The notes below the pieces were generated by a model. The model made no database searches. It was not told the origin of the DNA and worked only from the letters and a program-made list of their open reading frames with translations. A program made the translations under genes and the position numbers. Below are positions 54,716-63,265 of a stretch of DNA of 64,000 nucleotides, one piece after another. Origin of the DNA: RI-153 sp963752935 (GTDB lineage Bacteria; Chloroflexota; Anaerolineae; Caldilineales; Caldilineaceae); NCBI GenBank assembly GCA_963752935.1, contig CAVWAL010000001.1, positions 248,001 through 312,000 on the forward strand, read 5' to 3'. Position 1 is the stretch's first letter, and every line of letters begins with the position of its first letter.

Positions 54716-54767
54716 CTTACACAGGTCTGGGTTTCGATCCGTCAAAACAACCGGCTACCTGCGCAAG
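54716..54767. repeat. small dispersed repeat, family C copy 1
   Basis: CTTACACAGGTCTGGGTTTC...AAACAACCGGCTACCTGCGCAAG, with imperfect inverted ends. A related stretch (CTTACGCAAGTCTGGGTTTC...AACAACCGGCC) is at 62857-62897 and a fragment (AAAACAACTGGCCACTTGCG) at about 44342. Confidence 0.6.
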
Positions 54768-54789
54768 CCCCAGTCCAAATCCACACCAA

Positions 54790-54825
54790 TAGAAAGAAGG
54801 ACGGCGATCGCCGTCCTTCTTTCTA
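54790..54825. terminator. bidirectional terminator between convergent genes
   Basis: TAGAAAGAAGGACGGCGA and its complement form a perfect 36-bp palindrome with A/T-rich outer ends on both sides, between the cyclase gene and the convergent secreted-protein gene. Confidence 0.85.
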
Positions 54826-54846
54826 CACCCCTTCTCTCCTGATGGG

Positions 54847-57800
54847 TTACCGCTGGATGGCGGGGAGGTAAATACTGTTTGACAGTTCGGGCACGAGCAA
54901 CGCGTAGACGCCGACGCCGCGACTCGGTGCGATGATTTTAGCGCCGCCCTGCGGATCGACGATCTCGGTCGAGGCCAGTGGCACCCATTCGCTGCCCGTC
55001 CAAAAGTGGAGCGTGGGGGCAAATGCGGCGGCGGCGCTGAGCCCAGTCGGCGGCGCTGTATCGGGTACGCGGACGGCAACGGTGCCGCCTTCTGCCAGCG
55101 ATAGCGGCCTGGCGAGCAGTCGATAGGATTCACCGAGCACGGCGACATCGGGGGTGTCGCCTGGGCTGCCTGCCATGCTCTGCCACAGTAGGAATTGATC
55201 TTGGCTGAGCGTCGTCGTTTTGTCAAAGGCAAATTCGGCCAGTCCATCTTCAGAGACGACAGGCACGCCAGAAAGACGGCTGGCGGGCCCGAAGGCGCCG
55301 CTGCCGCCAACTCCGTAGCCAATCATCACCTCGCGGCGCGGGTTCTCTTCTGTATAACCTTCGACCACATTGACGGAAATGTAGGCGCTGGTGGCCGGGA
55401 TAGGTGAGTTGAAGACGCCGGTGTGTCTGTCTCCATTCGAGACGAGAGAAATGCTGGTGGCTGTGTTTTCGTCTTCGGGGTAGATCGTGGCCGCCAGCGT
55501 TAAGCCGGGCTCGACGCTCTGTGTCACCGAAATGGCGATAGTCTGCGTCGTAATCGGTGAAATCTGAATCACCGGCGCCCAATTGACGTCTTTGCGCAAG
55601 GTGAGCACATTGTCGTTCGCTGCGATCAGTTCGCAGCCAAACTGGCGGCGCGACTCGCTGGTGCTCACGTCGAACAGACAGAAGCGTTCGCCCACCTGCG
55701 CATTGTTCAACGTGATCGACGTGGTGCCGCTGATCGGTTTCCCCTGATCGAGCACCCGCTGATCGCTGATCAACCAGCCACGCGCCGCTTTCGATGCGGT
55801 TTCACCGTCCTGATAACCCAGTGTGAAGGTCTGGTTGGGCAGCGGCGTCGTGGGCGAGGACGGTGGTTGAAACTGCACCTGGGTCAACGCTGCGGGCGGT
55901 GCAGGCGGCCCAGGATTGACGGCGGTGGGTGCGATCAAATCGGCGTACCAGAGTTGAATCGTGGCCCACTCCGTGCGTCCTAGCGTTTGATTGGCTATGG
56001 TGCTGACACAGGCGGCGCTGTTCCAATGACCCGTATCGAAGATGAATTCGGTGTTGGCATCCTCGTAGGCCCAGCCCATGGCGCTGCCCGTGCAGGTATC
56101 GATCTCTACGGCCTGGTTGTTTTCGTTCAAACTCAAATAGGTGTCGTAGAGGAAGAGCAGATAGTGCCCCAGCTCATGGGCCAACGCTACCGACCAATCC
56201 GGATCGATGCCGGTGGTTGCAACCGGCGCCCCTGTCCGATCCCAGTTTGAGCCCATGTAGAGGAAGCCGGGATAGTAGTCAAGATTCGGCACCAATGGAT
56301 CGGGGGTCAGTGTCGTCACAACGCCGCCGATCTCGGCCTGCGGACGCATGGTATTGCTGGCGTACAGGCGTACATCGGCTGTGTTCCACTGATCGTAGTT
56401 TTGATAGACGGTGACGTTGCCCAGGGCCATGCGACCATCGCTGAAGTCGTAAAACCGGTTGGATGCATCGACAATGCGATTGGCCAATTCGGCCCGGTAG
56501 GCAGGGTCCGCCGTCATGTCCCACTGGGCGGCGATGGTTAGGTCATGCAGGATCAGCGGCGTGTCGAGTTCCACAGCCATGCCGGTGCCGCTGTGAAATG
56601 CAGTGAGCGTAACCGGCGCAGGATTGGGCATCGTCAATAGCGTGGTATAGGCGCCGGTGCTGCTGAGGACAGATGTTGCCCAGAGCCTATCGCCAAATTC
56701 CACTTGATCGCGATCGAGCAGATACCCCTGGCTATCACTGCCCAGGATCTGCCCGGTGGGTGCGCCATTGCGCAGCAAGTGCACTGCGGCGTTGGCAACC
56801 GGATCGCACGCTGGTATGTCGGTGCGGCAGAGGCGGATCTGCGTGGCAAACTGTGCCGGCCCAAAGACAAGATCATCGATAGACTCGCTGAGGAGGCTGC
56901 TGCCATAGTCCACGTCCACGGCGGCGATCCGTCCGCGTGCGTCGTAAATACCGGCGAAGAGGGTGTGCGAGGCGGGCACCTGTGCAACCGAGAAGCGGCA
57001 GATGGCGCTTCCGGCGGCGTCGTAAGCGATGATCAGCGCCGTCAGATCGGGGCCACCGCCGCCGGCGTCTTTGCCGTTGCCCAGGCGGAACCCAACATGA
57101 CTTAAGCCCGCCGGCAGGTTGATGCGCATGGGCACACCTGCGCTGGTGTTGGGCGAGACCGGCGAATTTGTGGCGACGTTGGGCGGCGAGTACGCTTTGC
57201 CCACATCGCCGGCATTGTCGGCATAGACCAGGGCCTGGGCTGTCTGGTCATTTTGGAAGCCGACGCCGAGGCTGCTCTGGTAGAGATCGGCCAGAGCTGT
57301 ACCGTTCGTCAATTCATCGAAGTCGATCGTCACGCTGCTGGGGATGGCGTCGGGTGAGGTGAGCAGAGTGCAGAAGTTGTCTGGGCCGGCCGTGCAACTG
57401 GCTCCCAGGGCAAAATAGACGGTATTGACGAAGAGCGCGCGTCCAGCTCGCCGTCATCAACTTGGGAGGAATGTCGAACCCCCAGAAGGTGCGGCAGCCC
57501 TGGGTGATGACAACGCTTTCGGTTGTGGGGTCACCCAGCACCGCGGTATAGGCGAGGGGAATCGCCGATGTCGCTGGTTTGCGGAATCTTGATGCTGTAA
57601 GTGCCGGGGTCAGGTGCAATCTGGATCGCGCGCTGAACAAATGCCTGGAAGTTGTGCGGCGTTTTGCCGAAGGTCAACTCAGGATCAACCAATATCACGG
57701 TCCCAGGATGCGGGTCTAGCTCATCGTACGGCTTACCGTTCGGATAGCCCAGATCGGGTGCGATTTTGCCGAAGAGCGCGTATCCGCCTTCGCCAAGCGC

Positions 57801-58473
57801 AAGGATGCGCGGGCTTTTGGCCAGTTGATCCGCCTGTTCTGGTGTTCCCCACAGATCTAGCTTGCCGGTGTTGCTGGCTACGATAACCAGATCGAATTGG
57901 GTAAAGTCGACGGCGCCGATCTCTTCCATTCGGACGGGTTTCACCGTCATCCCATACGCCTGCAGCAGATCGGTGAACTGAAGCAGGGCGTCCGCTCCCA
58001 ATCCGGCCTGATCATTCGCATAGACATAGGCTATCTGGGCAGCGGAGACAGGCATGGGTGCCGTGATTTCGATGGTCTGACTGGCAGATTGCGCGGCCGA
58101 GCCGGTGAAGCAAGGATATCCGGCGCAGACCTTGATCTCATGTTTGCCCGGCGTGGCAAAGCGCGGCGCCACCATGAAGGTCGTGAAGAAGCCGTCGCTC
58201 GGGATGATAGATCCTCTGCACCAGATCGCCGTCCCAGAAGAGTGAGCCGTCCACGTTTCCCGGTGAAAAGCCACGGCCATCTACCGCTACAACCACACCT
58301 GCCGGTCCCTGGGCAGGATCGACGACGATGGTTGGGCTGGTTTGGGCCGTTGTGGTACGCCCGTTGAGCAGCAGCGTCAAAATCGCCACCAACAAGAGGG
58401 CAAGACCACGAACGTGGAGACGGGTGCCTGGATCTAGGCGCGTGTGTAGCGTACGGTAAATTTGCATAAGCAT
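54847..58473 (-). pseudogene. large secreted protein with HELGH motif and YLPAIQR tail, interrupted by three +1 frame breaks
   Basis: Start at ATG 58473 with a signal peptide (LALLLVAILTLLLNGRTTTAQ), then an IPT-like segment (DPAQGPAGVVVAVDGRGFSPG). Frames change near 58213 (LVQR to SIIPSDGFFTTF), near 57562 (IPQTSDI to PLAYTAVLGD) and near 57440 (to RALFVNTVYFALGASC), each by one extra base; joined, it is about 1208 aa. The second part has a Rossmann-like LVIVASNTGKLDLWG region, the third WSVALAHELGHYLLFLYD, a zinc-peptidase-like HExxH. The extreme C-terminus SIYLPAIQR resembles short tails common on secreted proteins of this phylum. Role: possibly a surface metalloprotease. Confidence 0.75.
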
Positions 58474-58525
58474 GCTCTTTTTTCGAATGATGAACGCTCG
58501 GAAGCTGAGATCGCTAGTACTTTGC

Positions 58526-58590
58526 GGCGTAAATACCACGGCAGAAATATGGCGTCTACACCTAGTAGAGCGTGTTGACATATTTACGCC
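58526..58590. promoter_or_regulatory. widely spaced inverted pair upstream of the secreted-protein gene
   Basis: GGCGTAAATA (58526-58535) and TATTTACGCC (58581-58590) are perfect inverted copies 45 bases apart, between the secreted-protein start (58473) and the end of the Crp/Fnr-type gene (58646). TTGACAT overlaps the second arm. They could be paired operator sites. Confidence 0.4.
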
Positions 58591-58645
58591 GGGATTTACC
58601 GGCAGGGAGGCCAGCCGATCCCACGTGGCATGCAGGGGAAGAGAA

Positions 58646-59398
58646 TTACCAATCGGTGTCTGTGTAATTCGCCTCGATGCGGCTATCTCGTTCGGCTACT
58701 ACCCGCCCTAAGTCAAGAATGTAGATCACGCCGCGGTCATACTCCAGCAGTCCTCGTTTGCGCCAGTCGCCAAGCAAGCGATTGATCCACTCGCGGCGGG
58801 CGCCTACCATTGAGGCAAGATCGGTCTGATTGAGGGCAAGATCGACTTTGTAACGCTCACCATCGGCCATTTTCTGCCCATAGCGTTCGGTGTAGTAGAG
58901 CAAAATGTGTAACAAGCGGCCGGCGGCGTCGAATTGGGCTATTGACTCGGCGAAAGAAGCCGTCCGATCTAGTTTCTGCGAGAGCAGTTGGGCCAGGTTA
59001 AGGGCCAGTGTGGGCACCTTGCCCACGTGGTAGATGAAGCGCTCTTGCGACATGGTAAGCAACGAAACGCTGCCAATCGCTTTGGCCGAGGCATTGCGTG
59101 GACGGTTGGAAATGGCAGCCTGCTCGCCGATAATGTCATCGGTTGAGAAAATGGTGATTGACGTTTCGTTTCCCGATGGGCTGATCTTGAAGATCCGGAC
59201 TTTGCCCTTAATCACCACATAGATCTCTCGGCTCTCGTCTCCCTGGCGAAAGATGATCTCATCTCGCGTATACTCTCGAACTCGGAAGTCTTCAACCAGT
59301 TGTTCTAAATCGGCTGTCTTCAATGTTGCAAAGAGCGGAATCTCTTTTAGCCTGCTCACGCGTTGAGCCAATTGTCGATCTTGCATGGTTACACCCAT
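58646..59398 (-). CDS. Crp/Fnr family transcriptional regulator
   Basis: 250 aa. An effector domain of the cyclic-nucleotide-binding fold (IPLFATLKTADLEQLVEDFRVREY, IIFRQGDESREIYVVIKGKVRIF, DIIGEQAAISNRPRNASAKAIG) is joined by a long helix to the HTH_Crp domain (LALNQTDLASMVGARREWINRLLGDWRKRGLLEYDRGVIYILD). No FNR cysteine cluster is seen at the start. The phosphate-cassette region is only partly conserved, so cAMP binding is uncertain; the cyclase-like gene at 50 kb makes it an attractive source. It is upstream of the secreted-protein gene in the same direction. Start 59398, or ATG 59386. Confidence 0.92.
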   Translation of the reverse strand: MGVTMQDRQLAQRVSRLKEIPLFATLKTADLEQLVEDFRVREYTRDEIIFRQGDESREIYVVIKGKVRIFKISPSGNETSITIFSTDDIIGEQAAISNRPRNASAKAIGSVSLLTMSQERFIYHVGKVPTLALNLAQLLSQKLDRTASFAESIAQFDAAGRLLHILLYYTERYGQKMADGERYKVDLALNQTDLASMVGARREWINRLLGDWRKRGLLEYDRGVIYILDLGRVVAERDSRIEANYTDTDW

Positions 59399-59557
59399 TC
59401 TTGCACAGCGTCGATGAAATGTTGATGAAATGGTGTACCGAAATAATGTGCACTACCGCACATCAAGCATGGTGAGTTCGCCACTTAATAGTCTGCCATT
59501 GTTGCTGCTATTATATACTATACGGGGACATAATTCAGATAAGGAACCTGAATACAC

Positions 59558-59917
59558 ATGACGCTCTTTGACTGGCTGCTCTTAGGCCACTTCATTGGCG
59601 ATTGGGCATTCCAGAATGAATGGATGGTGCGACACAAGCAGGACGCACTTTTCAATCGTGCCGTATTCGTCCATTGTGCGGTCTATACATCCGTATTGCT
59701 TTGTGTGCTGTTCGTCGTCGCGGACCCGTATCCGTTGTACATCTACGTGTTCTTTGCCGCAGTGATTTACTTGACGCACTGGCTGATTGATGCTCCGAAT
59801 CTTGCCGAATTTTGGATGCATGTCTTTCAACAAAGTGACGTGCAGTTTGTGCGGATTGTGGTCGACCAGCTCTTTCATCTGGTTGTTTTGGGCGTTTTGA
59901 TTGAATTTATGCTGTAG
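59558..59917 (+). CDS. DUF3307 family membrane protein
   Basis: 119 aa, small integral membrane protein. The family pattern is clear: DWLLLGHFIGDWAFQNEWMVRHKQD, then VHCAVYTSVLLCVLF, THWLIDAPNLAEFW and VDQLFHLVVLGVLIEFML. Three to four helices are expected and the conserved histidines and acidic residues sit near their ends. Function is unknown; relatives are often linked to RNA-processing or defence genes, not seen here. AAGGAACC precedes the ATG, with TATATACTATAC about 40 bases upstream as a possible promoter. Confidence 0.88.
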   Translation: MTLFDWLLLGHFIGDWAFQNEWMVRHKQDALFNRAVFVHCAVYTSVLLCVLFVVADPYPLYIYVFFAAVIYLTHWLIDAPNLAEFWMHVFQQSDVQFVRIVVDQLFHLVVLGVLIEFML

Positions 59918-59990
59918 CAGATGTAACGCACCGGCCATGATCGGTCAGTGCGTCACCCCCGATGCTCACCGGTTCCTGTTTTTTTAACAA

Positions 59991-60023
59991 AAGCCCGCCA
60001 AAGTATCAAACTTTGGCGGGCTT
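59991..60023. terminator. terminator between DUF3307 and the convergent phosphatase gene
   Basis: AAGCCCGCCAAAGT, loop ATCAA, and its perfect complement. On the minus strand TTTTGTTAAAA follows, fitting the end of the phosphatase gene; on the plus strand CTTCTGTCT follows. A weaker hairpin (CGCACCGGCC/GGTCAGTGCG, about 59928-59953) precedes it. Confidence 0.85.
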
Positions 60024-60068
60024 CTGTCTGAATCTTCACATGCACGGCGTTCGACGCCAATCGCTTGC

Positions 60069-60530
60069 CTACTGCACAGCGTCGTGTGTAGACAATCGAT
60101 CGATCAGGCGTAGGACTTCCTCTTCGATGGCCGAGAGTGCTTCCTCGGCGCTGGCCTGATCCAGATCGTGGATGTGCCAATACTCGATGCGATCTACCCA
60201 GCCGGCAAAGCGTTCTGCCATGATTGGGCGATGTTCCGCTTCTTTGAGCGCAATCACAAGATCGGCTGTTGCCAGTGCTGTGGGCGTCAACTGCATAGGA
60301 AAGCGTGGCGGCGTCGGCAGGGGCACTCCCCGTTCCTGCAGCGCCTGCCCAGTGCGCACCGAGATTGGCCCCTGGTTGTGATTGGGGCGATCGACGACCA
60401 GCCCATACGATTCGGCCTGCCAACTTAACCCCTTTTGGGCGGCCAGGTGGTTGAACAGGTGCTCGGCGAAGCGACTGCGATAGTAGTTCCCCGAACAGAG
60501 AAAGACGACTTTTGAAGCTGGCTCTTGCAT
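60069..60530 (-). CDS. low-molecular-weight protein-tyrosine-phosphatase/arsenate-reductase-like protein
   Basis: 153 aa. The P-loop is VVFLCSGNYYRSRFAEHLF, the C-x5-R-S motif of this fold, with tyrosines at two variable positions. TADLVIALKEAEHRPIMAERF and the late WHIHDLDQA (in place of the usual DPxD loop) follow. The altered acid loop makes a plain tyrosine-phosphatase assignment uncertain; low-molecular-weight phosphatase-like hydrolases of unknown substrate have this form. The ATG at 60530 places the first strand at the normal distance; a longer frame overlaps the upstream gene. Confidence 0.82.
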   Translation of the reverse strand: MQEPASKVVFLCSGNYYRSRFAEHLFNHLAAQKGLSWQAESYGLVVDRPNHNQGPISVRTGQALQERGVPLPTPPRFPMQLTPTALATADLVIALKEAEHRPIMAERFAGWVDRIEYWHIHDLDQASAEEALSAIEEEVLRLIDRLSTHDAVQ

Positions 60531-60567
60531 AGAAATGGAAACCCTTTGCTCTTGGCTCACCCGTTGC

Positions 60568-61755
60568 CTATTCGCGCACAGAGACTTCGGTGCCGATATC
60601 GGCCCAGGCATAGAGCGCCTCGGCTTCGTCCAGGCGCATGTTTACACAGCCGTGGCTCATCGTCTGCCCGAAATTGTTGTGCCAGTAGGCGCCGTGGATG
60701 GCATACCCTGCGAAAAAGTACATGACCGACGGTACGTTGGGCAGATCATAGCCGGGGCCGCGCATTCGCTGCGAGGGCAGCTTTGTGCGGATGGCGTACT
60801 GGCCCAGCACGGTGGGGGTAGCCGGTCGCCCGGTGCTGACCTGGGTGTGCATCACCACCACGTCTCCTTGCCAGGCTGTCAACGTCTGGTCGCTGAGGCT
60901 AACTTCAATGCGGCGGAGACCGTCGGCGGGGGCAGCGGATAGATCCAGGCCTTGCAGGCCGGGTGCCTCTTCGCCGGCCGCGGTAACAATCTGTTGATTG
61001 CCGTTCTGTAATGTGACGGGCGTGTAATACTCCTCGTAGTTGAGGTTGCTGTGGACGACGCGCAGCCTCAGCAGGTGCTCCCCATCAGGATAGCGTGTGG
61101 TATCGAGTTCAGTGAGCGCCGCTGCCGTAGGGAGCGCCGATTCGCCCACTGCCACGAACTGGCTCTGGTCCGGGTCCCGGTTGATCAGAATATCGATCTG
61201 CCATTTGCGGAAGCTTGGGTGCGTGGCCACGCCGTTTAGCGTTACCGTGCCTTGCAGCGTCTTCTCTGCCAGTTGGAAGCCATTGGGATCGTCCTCATCG
61301 CCGACGAGAATGAGTGAAGGCGAATCAGGCGCGGTCTCCACCGTGCCGGCCGGGTGACCGGCCGGCGTTTCGGCTGAGGACTGGTTGGCAAAGGTGATCG
61401 GTGTAAAGAATTCATCGTAGTTCAGGTTGCTGTGAACCACGCGCAGGCGCAGCAGGTGATCGCCGTCGGGGTAGTGGGTGCTGTCGATGGTGGCGAGTGG
61501 GCCGGGCGTGATCTGTGCGTCTTCGCCCCAGGCAAGAAACGTGGCCTGAGCCACATCGCCTTCGATCAGCAGATCCAACTGCCATTTGCGAAAAGTAGGG
61601 TGATTGGCAACGCCCTGAATCGTCACCGTACCCACGGCAATGCCGTTGCCGGTGAGAAGCACACCGTTGTTTTCCTCGGCGAATGCGTGCGCCGCGGGCA
61701 AAGCCATGCCCAAACAGAGCATGCACAACAAACCAAAGACCAGGCGATGAATCAT
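60568..61755 (-). CDS. exported L,D-transpeptidase (YkuD) with two N-terminal envelope modules
   Basis: 395 aa. Signal peptide (LVFGLLCMLCLGMALPAAHA), then two similar modules: GVANHPTFRKWQLDLLI...HYPDGDHLLRLRVVHSNLNY (about 40-125) and GVATHPSFRKWQIDILI...RYPDGEHLLRLRVVHSNLNY (about 165-250). The YkuD domain has IEVSLSDQTLTAWQGD and the catalytic HGAYWHNNFGQTMSHGCVNMRL with the cysteine nucleophile. Such enzymes form 3-3 peptidoglycan links or attach proteins to the wall. GGAGG precedes ATG 61755. It lies 37 bp upstream of the phosphatase gene in the same direction. Confidence 0.93.
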   Translation of the reverse strand: MIHRLVFGLLCMLCLGMALPAAHAFAEENNGVLLTGNGIAVGTVTIQGVANHPTFRKWQLDLLIEGDVAQATFLAWGEDAQITPGPLATIDSTHYPDGDHLLRLRVVHSNLNYDEFFTPITFANQSSAETPAGHPAGTVETAPDSPSLILVGDEDDPNGFQLAEKTLQGTVTLNGVATHPSFRKWQIDILINRDPDQSQFVAVGESALPTAAALTELDTTRYPDGEHLLRLRVVHSNLNYEEYYTPVTLQNGNQQIVTAAGEEAPGLQGLDLSAAPADGLRRIEVSLSDQTLTAWQGDVVVMHTQVSTGRPATPTVLGQYAIRTKLPSQRMRGPGYDLPNVPSVMYFFAGYAIHGAYWHNNFGQTMSHGCVNMRLDEAEALYAWADIGTEVSVRE

Positions 61756-61922
61756 CTGTCCCTCCATAGTCAAAAAAACCGAAATTGAGCGTACCTATTC
61801 AGCTAAACATTTACAAGATACCCCTATTATCCAGGATGAAGGCGGCGCCTGCAAACCCGTACCGTCGTCCACCTCACGCCCATGCCCACGAACCCCGCAT
61901 TCTCGCGCGGGCAGGAGAATTG

Positions 61923-61998
61923 GCCACAAAGAACACAAAGAACGCAAAGAAGAAGAGGGAAACGTCCCTATCTATGTGTTCTTTGTGTTCTCTGTGGC
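61923..61998. repeat. inverted repeat of CCACAAAGAACACAAAGAAC type (family D)
   Basis: GCCACAAAGAACACAAAGAA and, inverted, TTCTTTGTGTTCTCTGTGGC flank a 30-base centre in the 351-bp gap between the L,D-transpeptidase and the methyltransferase. Sequences of this kind are scattered through intergenic DNA of various bacteria. Nothing else was recognised in the gap. Confidence 0.75.
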
Positions 61999-62106
61999 TA
62001 TCTCCGTATGGACGTGACGCCAGGCGGGAAGGCCACGGCACTTGCTCGAACGGAGCTTAACGTAACGCCTATGGAGGTTTGCGTGGGGCGGGCGGCGATC
62101 CCTGGA

Positions 62107-62766
62107 TCATCGCCCGAAGCGGACATGGTAGAGCGCAACGGCAGCGGCGCTGGCTACGTTGAGTGACCCTTTGCGCCCCAGCATGGGCAGAACGTAGACG
62201 CTGTCACACAGGGCCAACAGCGCCGGATCGACCCCACTGACTTCGCTGCCCACCACCAACGCGGTAGGCTGCGAGAGTGGCGGCGCCTCGAACAGCGGAT
62301 GCGCCTGGGGATGGATCTCCAACGCCCACAGGGCAACCCCGGCCGCATGCAACATCTCGGCGGCGTGTAACGCGTTGCGATGATAGCGCCAGGGCATGGT
62401 TTCTTCGGCGCCTAGCGCCGTTTTGGCGATTTTGGGGTGGGCGGGGGTCGGCGTGATCCCGCACAGATGGATCTCGCTGACGCCGACACTGTCGGCTGTG
62501 CGAAAGATCGAGCCTACGTTGTAGGTGCTGCGTAGGTTGTCGAGGAGCATGTACAGGGGCGGTCGACTGACCCCGGGCGGCAAGATGCCGGCGGCATGGC
62601 GCGTAGCGTCGTCGGCTTCGGTAAAGCTGACTGCCTTTTTCAGCGCAGGAGTGCACCGGGTGTCTGCCCCACAAACAGGACAATGCAGACGCCGTGGATC
62701 GGCCGTTTCTGCCGGGAAGCGGAAGGCGCACGCCGCGTCCTGGCATTCGCAGATCTGCCACGTCAT
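62107..62766 (-). CDS. SpoU/TrmH-family RNA 2'-O-methyltransferase with N-terminal zinc-ribbon-like segment
   Basis: 219 aa. The N-terminus has CECQDAAC...LHCPVCGADTRC, spaced like a zinc ribbon. The SPOUT domain shows motif 1 LDNLRSTYNVGSIFRTADSVGV, motif 2 ALVVGSEVSGVDPALL and motif 3 LPMLGRKGSLNVASAAAVALY, which form the knotted SAM site. It should methylate a ribose in rRNA or tRNA. ATG 62766 starts the conserved part; a longer frame upstream contains nothing recognisable. Confidence 0.9.
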   Translation of the reverse strand: MTWQICECQDAACAFRFPAETADPRRLHCPVCGADTRCTPALKKAVSFTEADDATRHAAGILPPGVSRPPLYMLLDNLRSTYNVGSIFRTADSVGVSEIHLCGITPTPAHPKIAKTALGAEETMPWRYHRNALHAAEMLHAAGVALWALEIHPQAHPLFEAPPLSQPTALVVGSEVSGVDPALLALCDSVYVLPMLGRKGSLNVASAAAVALYHVRFGR

Positions 62767-62905
62767 GGGGCTGCGCCGACAACGACGATTTTGTTGTGCA
62801 ACCAGGCTCCACACAGTTCCTGCCACATCGTGCACCTCGAACTTATACAAATAGGACTTACGCAAGTCTGGGTTTCCATACCCCATAACAACCGGCCAGT
62901 ATCGT

Positions 62906-63003
62906 GTCAACGGTTAATTGATGGCAATTCCGTAGGGGCGCTGCTTGCTGCGCCCACAATGTGCCGGGCGCAGCAAGCAGCGCCCCTACCGATCAAATCA
63001 CGC
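62906..63003. repeat. palindromic intergenic repeat, family B copy 2 (double unit)
   Basis: GATGGCAATTCCGTAGGGGC starts two facing copies of the GCTGCTTGCTGCGCCC/GGGCGCAGCAAGCAGC palindrome separated by ACAATGTGCC, closed by CCCCTACCGATCAAATCACGC. Flanks equal those of 18238-18300. The inverted halves can fold into one long hairpin. Confidence 0.85.
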
Positions 63004-63145
63004 TTTCGGCGTTCCTCGCCGCCGCATCACCAGTCTACCGGCTGTCTGCGTGAGCCCCACGGCTCGCACAAAGACAAAGACCTGTGGCCGTCGCCTGAGC
63101 GAAGCCACAGGTCTTTCGTTCGCCAACTTGTCAGCCGTGAAAGGC

Positions 63146-63233
63146 GTCAACGATCAAGTGATGGCAATTCGTAGGGGCGCTGCTTGCTGCGCCCGTCCGC
63201 CACGGACGGATGGGCACGGAGGCCCATCCCTAC
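63146..63233. repeat. composite repeat: family B left half joined to family A right half
   Basis: GATCAAGTGATGGCAATTC-GTAGGGGCGCTGCTTGCTGCGCCC (to 63194) is the left half of a family B element; the expected right half is replaced by ACGGATGGGCACGGAGGCCCATCCCTAC (63206-63233), the exact inverse of 35962-35989. It follows the SpoU gene and precedes the phosphofructokinase end. Confidence 0.8.
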
Positions 63234-63265
63234 ACCGGATACACACGATCATGCCAAGTGACCCT

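Noticed and set aside
26600..58300. Programmed +1 frameshifting as the cause of the broken genes
   Set aside because: The six break points share no slippery sequence, stop codon or stimulating structure; insertion errors or mutations are simpler.
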